11,171 nt of DNA, from positions 1 through 11,171 of the forward strand of contig CAAGQX010000180.1 in NCBI GenBank assembly GCA_900772235.1, given 5' to 3'. Shown one piece after another: positions 6,863-11,171 of this stretch. The position numbers and the translations under genes are program-made. A model generated the notes under the pieces. That model saw only the letters and a program-made list of their open reading frames with translations, was not told the origin of the DNA and did no database searches. Origin of the DNA: Clostridia bacterium. Lineage in GTDB: Bacteria; Bacillota; Clostridia; TANB77; CAG-508. Numbering within the stretch: position 1 is the first letter of the stretch; the number at the start of each line of letters is the position of its first letter.

Positions 6863-7540
6863 TTATTCTGCTATCCATAGCGAATATATATTCTCCATTA
6901 TTACTATGTTTTCCGGTTCAAAGGAATCTGTAAAACTTTCAAAGATATCTTTTTTCTTTCTCATAAATCCAGGTATTTCTAAATCCCCACTTTCTTCAAT
7001 TTCCGAATCATCAATGCTTATACAATGGATATCTCCAATTGGTTTAAAATCTGTTCTTTTACATTCTTTAATTTTTTTACCTGACGCAATAGCAATCAAA
7101 TTAGCTTTATTTTTACTTTCTTGATATGCTTTTTCTAATGCTTCCTTACTTGCGTTTTCTCTATCTTTTATATCAAATGTAATGTTATATTCTGGGATCT
7201 TGTTTAATTTTAAAATCTCTGTCATAAAAATATTTATATTTTCATTTGAATAGTCTAATTTCAAATTTGCTTCTTGTTTAAAATTATAACCCTCATCTAT
7301 TTTTTTGTTAGTTCTATAATCCTCGTCGATTCTATGCTCAATGCTAAATTTATTCGTTTTTAAATCTTCTTTTTTTAGATTTAATTTAGGCAAAACATTT
7401 TTAACAAAATTTTCGAAACTATCCGTTCCTATTTCAAGTGCTTTATCATAAGTTTTTTCAGTGTAATCAAATGTAATCCTTATTTTTATTATCTCTGGTT
7501 TATATTCTACTTTTCCTTTTCCTTCAACAACTATTTCCAA
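6863..7540 (-). CDS. SIMPL (DUF541) domain protein
   Basis: The product has 225 residues. It begins MEIVVEGKGKVEYKPEIIKI, the conserved strand of SIMPL/DUF541 proteins. A central YNFKQEANLKLDY strand follows, and then the helix AYQESKNKANLIAIASGKKI (about residues 137-156), a hallmark of this family. The biochemical role of these proteins is poorly defined; some members act in signalling or oxidative-stress contexts. Many Gram-negative members are secreted, but no signal peptide or membrane segment is visible here, so a cytoplasmic location is inferred. The start is TTG at 7540, chosen because GGGAG (7552-7548) lies 7 nt upstream and no ATG precedes the conserved strand. It appears to be a single-gene unit ending at a strong terminator, with no evident link to its defence neighbours. 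Confidence 0.85.
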   Translation of the reverse strand: MEIVVEGKGKVEYKPEIIKIRITFDYTEKTYDKALEIGTDSFENFVKNVLPKLNLKKEDLKTNKFSIEHRIDEDYRTNKKIDEGYNFKQEANLKLDYSNENINIFMTEILKLNKIPEYNITFDIKDRENASKEALEKAYQESKNKANLIAIASGKKIKECKRTDFKPIGDIHCISIDDSEIEESGDLEIPGFMRKKKDIFESFTDSFEPENIVIMENIYSLWIAE

Positions 7541-7846
7541 AATTTTTCTCCCTTTCTATATAATTTTTAATTACTTATTTTATATTACTTTTTATTTAAG
7601 TATAGAATTTTTTTAATATTCAGATAGTAAGATAAAAAATTCCAGTATTTTCAATGGTTTTAAAATTTTTATGCCTTTTACAACTCCTTATAGAATATAC
7701 TTTGAAATTCTAGCAGCACTATATCTTCATATAACAAAGTAAACTGTAAATTTACTTGCTAATAATAATGATAATTTGTTCTAACAGTTTATTCTTTATC
7801 CCTATTCCTATTTGTCTTCCTCGTTATTCCGGAATTACTCTTTTTA
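7541..7846. other. Intergenic region between the SIMPL and methyltransferase genes
   Basis: This region of about 300 bp has no supported gene; the plus-strand open frame starting at 7756 is an antisense shadow overlapping the methyltransferase end. It contains the ribosome site of the SIMPL gene (GGGAG at 7552-7548) and a 7-bp hairpin AAGTAAA/TTTACTT (7737-7743/7751-7757) without a T-tract. The hairpin could weakly end the methyltransferase transcript. No clear -35/-10 pair for the SIMPL gene was found in the AT-rich sequence. Confidence 0.5.
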
Positions 7847-8887
7847 TTAACACTTTTTTAAGCAATGAATATATTCTATTGTGCTATCTTTTAAATAATT
7901 TCTATTTTTATCAGCTTTATATCTTTTATGTTTTTGTTGGTAAATTTTATATTCTCCATATCGAGACATTATTTCGCCAATCTTGTTTAATGAAATTATT
8001 CCCTCATCATTATAGCTTAAAAATATATATTTAAACTTTGCATTTCTTATTAAATCCTCAAGTGTTGACTCAACTTCCTTCTTTATGCAATACTTTGACC
8101 TCTTAGTTGTTTCTTCTCTTACTCCACTTTTACCTTTAATTTTTGGATTGTCGTAAAGTGCAATAGTTTCTAGCATATGGTAATTTGTATCATATTTTCT
8201 AGTATTATAGGGTGGATCCATATATAATATATCTCCTGATATTTCCCTAATTAGCTTATTGGCATCTTCGTTTCTTACTAAATATTTCTTTTCTTTTTTA
8301 TTGATTAGCACTTCTAATGGTTTTATTTCAAGAATCCTATTAGCCGATTTTTTTATGTCTTTTAAGAATGCTTCATATACTGAAGCTGTATTTGCCACTT
8401 TATCAGAAGCTTCTAATAGGCAAGCAATAAGATAATAATATTCATTATTCTCTATTAGATTGCTATTTTTCCACTCCTCAATTTTGCTCCTTATAGAATC
8501 AATTTTTAATGCATTTTCCTCTGTAAAATATCTTCTTTCATATTCTTGGTCTTTAGTTCCGCTTATAGTATAATTTTGAAATATAAAACCTTTTTTACTA
8601 TCTAGTGTATTTAAATATTCAAATACGTTTTGTATTCCTATTTTTTTTAATTTATCAAATAAAATTTCTTTATTATTTTCTATATAATGTTTGGCATTTA
8701 CATAGCTATAATATTCTATATCATTTGAAATAATATTATAGCCTTTATTTTTAAAGTATTTACCAACACTAGATGTCCCAGCAAAAATATCACAAAATGT
8801 AACATTTTCATCTTTTACTCCCGTAAAGTCCTGTATTGTATCATCTATATAATTCAATATTGATAGTTTTGAACCTATGTAATTCAT
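7847..8887 (-). CDS. D12-class DNA adenine N6-methyltransferase
   Basis: This 346-residue protein transfers a methyl group from S-adenosylmethionine to adenine N6 in a specific DNA site. It shows the D12 (Dam-like, PF02086-type) order: N-terminal NYIGSK (residues 2-7), SAM-binding motif I DIFAGTSSVG (33-42), NDIEYYS (55-61), and catalytic motif IV DPPYN (224-228). The segment FTEENALKIDSIRSKIEEW (121-139) falls in the region used for target recognition. The start at 8887 follows GGGGG four bases upstream. A consensus promoter at 8911-8939 means it can be expressed independently of the upstream nuclease genes, as expected for the protective half of a restriction-modification system. It lies 141 bp downstream of the HNH gene. 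The target sequence cannot be read from the protein. An orphan methylase is possible but less likely given the neighbours. Confidence 0.9.
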   Translation of the reverse strand: MNYIGSKLSILNYIDDTIQDFTGVKDENVTFCDIFAGTSSVGKYFKNKGYNIISNDIEYYSYVNAKHYIENNKEILFDKLKKIGIQNVFEYLNTLDSKKGFIFQNYTISGTKDQEYERRYFTEENALKIDSIRSKIEEWKNSNLIENNEYYYLIACLLEASDKVANTASVYEAFLKDIKKSANRILEIKPLEVLINKKEKKYLVRNEDANKLIREISGDILYMDPPYNTRKYDTNYHMLETIALYDNPKIKGKSGVREETTKRSKYCIKKEVESTLEDLIRNAKFKYIFLSYNDEGIISLNKIGEIMSRYGEYKIYQQKHKRYKADKNRNYLKDSTIEYIHCLKKC

Positions 8888-8910
8888 TTTTCCCCCTTTT
8901 TATTGCTGGC

Positions 8911-8939
8911 ATTATATCCTTTTATTATTTTTTTCTCAA
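8911..8939 (-). promoter_or_regulatory. Promoter of the methyltransferase gene
   Basis: On the minus strand TTGAGA (8939-8934), a 17-nt spacer and TATAAT (8916-8911) give a near-consensus sigma-A promoter. The predicted start is about 17 nt before the ATG at 8887, just ahead of the ribosome site. Confidence 0.7.
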
Positions 8940-9028
8940 CGTTTATCTATGAGTGGTTCAATTTAGTTATTATAAAGGGAACAATATTCGTATATAAGCA
9001 AATTTTGCACTTTTAAGTATAAATAGAA

Positions 9029-9667
9029 TTATTCTAGTTGCTTTTTACTTAAATTTTTTCTAAATTCTATAGGATCATACCAAAAGCATCCTATACAACC
9101 GTTCTTATCACCATTATGATTTTCGTTTCCTTTGTAATATGATATCGGATAACCTATGTTTTTTGCATCAAATCTTTTATTTGTTCTTCTGCATTCCTTG
9201 CAAAACTGTCTCTTGGCGTCATTGGCAGCTTTGCTTAATGGTTGAAAATCTTCTAATTTTTGGGTTTTTATATTCATAGCCGTATCGTTTTTCCAGCCAT
9301 TTTTATGGTCAACTTCCGGATTAGATGTATATAAAATTACACATCTTTTTTTCTTATAATAATTTTTGATATCAGCTCTTATCGTTTGGCTTCCAATTCT
9401 ATCTTCATCTTTTTTATAGCCATTCAATCTTATCCTATCAACACCATTTCCTGGAGTGATTGATTTATCAAAGTCTATATAATAATATTTAGCAATACTA
9501 GATTCTTTTCTGCACCAATCTGCTCCATTTTGGAACATAAGTAATGCAAATTCTCCTACAAATTCTTCTTTACTTACCCATCTACTTTGACCGTTCTCAT
9601 CTGGATTTGCTAGTTTAACAAATAAATATGGTTTTGAACCTTGTTTAAATTGAGGCTTATTTTTCAT
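9029..9667 (-). CDS. HNH-family nuclease with Cys4 zinc site, putative restriction endonuclease
   Basis: The product has 212 residues from the ATG at 9667. This start was chosen because GGAGG lies 6 nt upstream, and the frame upstream of it (to 9709) codes for sequence lying inside the preceding gene. A C-terminal HNH module shows EVDHKNG (residues 118-124; D120, H121) and LSKAANDAKRQF with N149. It is bracketed by two CxxC pairs, FCKEC (C156, C159) and GCIGC (C191, C194), which probably bind a structural zinc. Several type II restriction enzymes use such a zinc-braced HNH fold. The N-terminal 100 residues may recognise DNA, but I do not recognise them. The gene overlaps the upstream nuclease gene by 11 bp and precedes an adenine methyltransferase, which supports a role in restriction. 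Specificity is unknown. Confidence 0.75.
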   Translation of the reverse strand: MKNKPQFKQGSKPYLFVKLANPDENGQSRWVSKEEFVGEFALLMFQNGADWCRKESSIAKYYYIDFDKSITPGNGVDRIRLNGYKKDEDRIGSQTIRADIKNYYKKKRCVILYTSNPEVDHKNGWKNDTAMNIKTQKLEDFQPLSKAANDAKRQFCKECRRTNKRFDAKNIGYPISYYKGNENHNGDKNGCIGCFWYDPIEFRKNLSKKQLE

Positions 9668-10781
9668 CACATACCTCCTTAAACAAAATCTCATTGTTTT
9701 CTTCTTCAAACTCTATATATTTCATCGAATTCACTTCTACTTTTTTCGATTTAAAAATCAAGCTATCTTTTATTAATGAAAATAATCTTTCCGTTTTAGA
9801 ATTTTGTTTAGGTGCAACAATAATTGGATTAAGTACAACCCTTTTATCATAAGTTGGTATGATATAATCTTTAATCCATTCAACATATTTTTCTAACTGA
9901 TTCTTTATATATTCTTTAGGTTGTTCATCTTTTAATTCACATATTGCAATATTAGCTTCTTTCTCATTTTCTTGAACAAAGCATATATCTATGCTCTGCA
10001 TTCCAACTCCGCAAGAAACTTCATTTCCAATCCAAGTTAATTTGTCATTATTTATTTTTAAGCAATTAATTTCTGATAGATTTTGTAGAATATATGCTTG
10101 TAGATGTGATTCATAAGCATTTCTTCTTTTCTTTTTGTAAAGCAATCTATTTTTTATATTCAGTGATTCTTTTTTACCTTTATATTTTAATTCTTTATCA
10201 AAAGAAATAATTTGATTATTTTCTTTGTCATAATCAAAATTATTAGATTGCATATACTTATTATCATTTTTTAGTTTTATTTTTTCCATAATTTGGTTGT
10301 ATTCATAATTAGTAATCATTGTACAACCTCTATTTCCCTTTAATTTTCTATAAATTAAACTCCAACACATTTGGCTTGGATGCTCAATGTTTTTCAAAGA
10401 ATCCAAACACTCTCTTTCTGTTATTCCATATTTATAAACTTTATTTGGAACAAGTTCTACTCTAAATGTAAGATTTTTTCCTAATTCATCTTTTAAAAAG
10501 TCGTCATTACATAAAAATGGATTATCTTTCACAATAAAGCTTCCAAAAAACATTCCTTCGTGTTTTTTTGTCTGCTGTAAATAAAAAATAACTGAATCTC
10601 CTTTTTTCACTCTTGAAATATCTGCAATCATCCCTGAAAGTAATCTTTCAACAGAAGGCTCTATTTCAATATTATTATCTTCTAGGTAATAACACTTATA
10701 TTCTTTTGCGCCTGTACCAGCAAATTTATATTTTAAGTGAGTGGAAAAAGTTTTTTCGTCTACAATAAATACATGTGCCAT
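9657..10781 (-). CDS. PUA-like domain plus PD-(D/E)XK nuclease (NucS-like), putative restriction factor
   Basis: The product has 374 residues from the ATG at 10781. That start has GAGGAGG 6 nt upstream and follows the regulator stop after one base; the frame also extends to an upstream ATG at 10808 inside the regulator gene, which is less likely. The N-terminal region (about 1-120) looks like a PUA/EVE-type beta barrel: MAHVFIVDEKTF, then ISRVKKGDSVIFYLQ, then GMFFGSFIV. The middle is lysine- and asparagine-rich. The C-terminal part carries a PD-(D/E)XK nuclease core: E224 in YESHLQAYI, D265 in SIDICFV, E282-x-K284 in CELKDE, and Q295/Y299 in NQLEKYVEW, resembling NucS/DUF91-type nucleases. 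EVE-like domains in defence proteins often read modified bases, so it could restrict modified DNA or partner the HNH enzyme. The domain names come from motif reading only. Confidence 0.65.
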   Translation of the reverse strand: MAHVFIVDEKTFSTHLKYKFAGTGAKEYKCYYLEDNNIEIEPSVERLLSGMIADISRVKKGDSVIFYLQQTKKHEGMFFGSFIVKDNPFLCNDDFLKDELGKNLTFRVELVPNKVYKYGITERECLDSLKNIEHPSQMCWSLIYRKLKGNRGCTMITNYEYNQIMEKIKLKNDNKYMQSNNFDYDKENNQIISFDKELKYKGKKESLNIKNRLLYKKKRRNAYESHLQAYILQNLSEINCLKINNDKLTWIGNEVSCGVGMQSIDICFVQENEKEANIAICELKDEQPKEYIKNQLEKYVEWIKDYIIPTYDKRVVLNPIIVAPKQNSKTERLFSLIKDSLIFKSKKVEVNSMKYIEFEEENNEILFKEVCDEK

Positions 10782-10782
10782 T

Positions 10783-11022
10783 TTATTCCTCCTCAAAAAA
10801 TTTATCAATTCTTACATTTAAAATTATTGATATTTTATATAGTGTAATTAGAGAGATATTATTTCTATCATTTACAGATTCTATTCTTTTTAAATGATTA
10901 ACAGACACGTCTAATTTTTCTGCTAAGTCAATAATTCTTACATTTTTTTGTTTTCTATATTTTTTAATATTCTGACATATAGTACTTTTAATATTAGGAT
11001 TGTATTTTTCATATTCTTCCAT
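10783..11022 (-). CDS. Xre-family regulator, candidate R-M controller protein
   Basis: This 79-residue protein consists almost only of a lambda-repressor-like helix-turn-helix: CQNIKKYRKQKNVRIIDLAE, then KLDVSVNHLKRIES (recognition region about residues 37-50), then a LYKISIILNVRIDKFF tail. Size and composition match controller (C) proteins of type II restriction-modification systems, which activate or limit nuclease expression so that methylation comes first. The start at 11022 has GGAGGG five bases upstream. The stop lies one base before the next gene's ATG, and the final GAG-GAG-GAA codons also supply that gene's ribosome site. The promoter upstream contains a TTCTAGAA palindrome that may be its operator. 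It could instead be a generic Xre repressor. Confidence 0.8.
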   Translation of the reverse strand: MEEYEKYNPNIKSTICQNIKKYRKQKNVRIIDLAEKLDVSVNHLKRIESVNDRNNISLITLYKISIILNVRIDKFFEEE

Positions 11023-11042
11023 ATTATCCCTCCGGAAAAATT

Positions 11043-11071
11043 ATAATATAAATTCTAGAAATAATAAGCAA
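11043..11071 (-). promoter_or_regulatory. Promoter and possible operator of the regulator-nuclease operon
   Basis: On the minus strand TTGCTT (11071-11066), a 17-nt spacer and TATTAT (11048-11043) form a likely sigma-A promoter, with transcription starting near 11036. The spacer contains a perfect 8-bp palindrome TTCTAGAA (11053-11060), a plausible site for the Xre protein encoded just downstream. Confidence 0.55.
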
Positions 11072-11130
11072 CCTTTCGTGCCTAAAGTTTGGGTTCTTGT
11101 ATATGTGTCAATGATGTGAAACAAACTTTT

Positions 11131-11171
11131 ATAAAAAAATTGTAGTACCATTGAATTTATTATTGGTGCTA
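11131..11171 (-). terminator. Probable terminator of a gene beyond the right edge
   Basis: Read on the minus strand, TAGCACCA (11171-11164) pairs with TGGTACTA (11150-11143), with one G-U pair. It is followed by CAATTTTTTT. The 13-nt loop is long, so this is a moderate-strength call. It would insulate the regulator operon from upstream minus-strand transcription. Confidence 0.4.

Noticed and set aside
7756..8034. 92-codon plus-strand open frame
   Set aside because: Much of it is antisense to the C-terminus of the methyltransferase, whose frame is clearly real; the composition is shadow-like.
9024..9036. TAGAATTATTCTA palindrome at the HNH gene stop as a terminator
   Set aside because: Only a 5-bp A/T-rich stem with a 3-nt loop and no solid T-tract; too weak to call.
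11083..11111. TTGACA at 11111-11106 (minus strand) as a second promoter of the regulator gene
   Set aside because: The -35 is perfect, but at 17-18 nt spacing the -10 positions read ACTTTA or CTTTAG, a poor match; the TTGCTT/TATTAT pair closer to the gene is better.

Overview
The window is very AT-rich (roughly three quarters A+T by eye). All convincing protein genes lie on the minus strand and use the standard code, with TAA/TAG/TGA stops and TGG for Trp. AGA dominates among arginine codons and ribosome sites are strong GGAGG-like. Together with a type II-A CRISPR-Cas locus this points to a low-GC Bacillota (Firmicutes), perhaps an uncultured gut lineage; no finer placement is claimed.

Positions 1-6320 hold a complete type II-A locus read right to left: cas9 (6157-2218), cas1 (2246-1380), cas2 (1390-1069), csn2 (1072-392), a short leader ending in the type II-A anchor ATTTGAG, and an array of identical 36-bp repeats with 30-bp spacers running off the left edge. 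A tracrRNA gene lies upstream of cas9 on the plus strand (about 6196-6319). It has a recognisable promoter, an anti-repeat with the same 2x4-nt bulge geometry as S. pyogenes, a nexus hairpin, two more hairpins and an intrinsic terminator. cas1 and csn2 are intact. cas9 and cas2 are each broken once, by the same event: one extra C directly before a GGA glycine codon, which puts a CGG codon in frame (5992-5990 in cas9, 1123-1121 in cas2) followed within a few codons by a stop. Skipping that C restores a 1312-residue Cas9 and a 106-residue Cas2 of normal length. The restored cas2 stop then overlaps the csn2 start as ATGA. I find no other in-frame CGG codon in any gene of the window. Either this lineage frameshifts +1 at CGG, or two coincident mutations or sequence errors occurred. 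This is the most interesting observation here.

Positions 6320-6860 are mostly non-coding. They hold a possible 3' remnant of a plus-strand gene and a strong bidirectional terminator. A SIMPL/DUF541 protein gene follows (7540-6863).

Positions 7847-11171 look like a restriction-modification cassette, again read right to left. It consists of a small Xre-type regulator resembling a controller (C) protein, a large protein with a PUA-like N-terminus and a PD-(D/E)XK nuclease C-terminus, an HNH/zinc nuclease, and a D12-class adenine methyltransferase with its own consensus promoter. The first three genes are tightly packed (1-nt gap, then 11-nt overlap), as expected for a controller-nuclease operon. 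The window is therefore a defence island pairing type II-A CRISPR with a putative R-M system.
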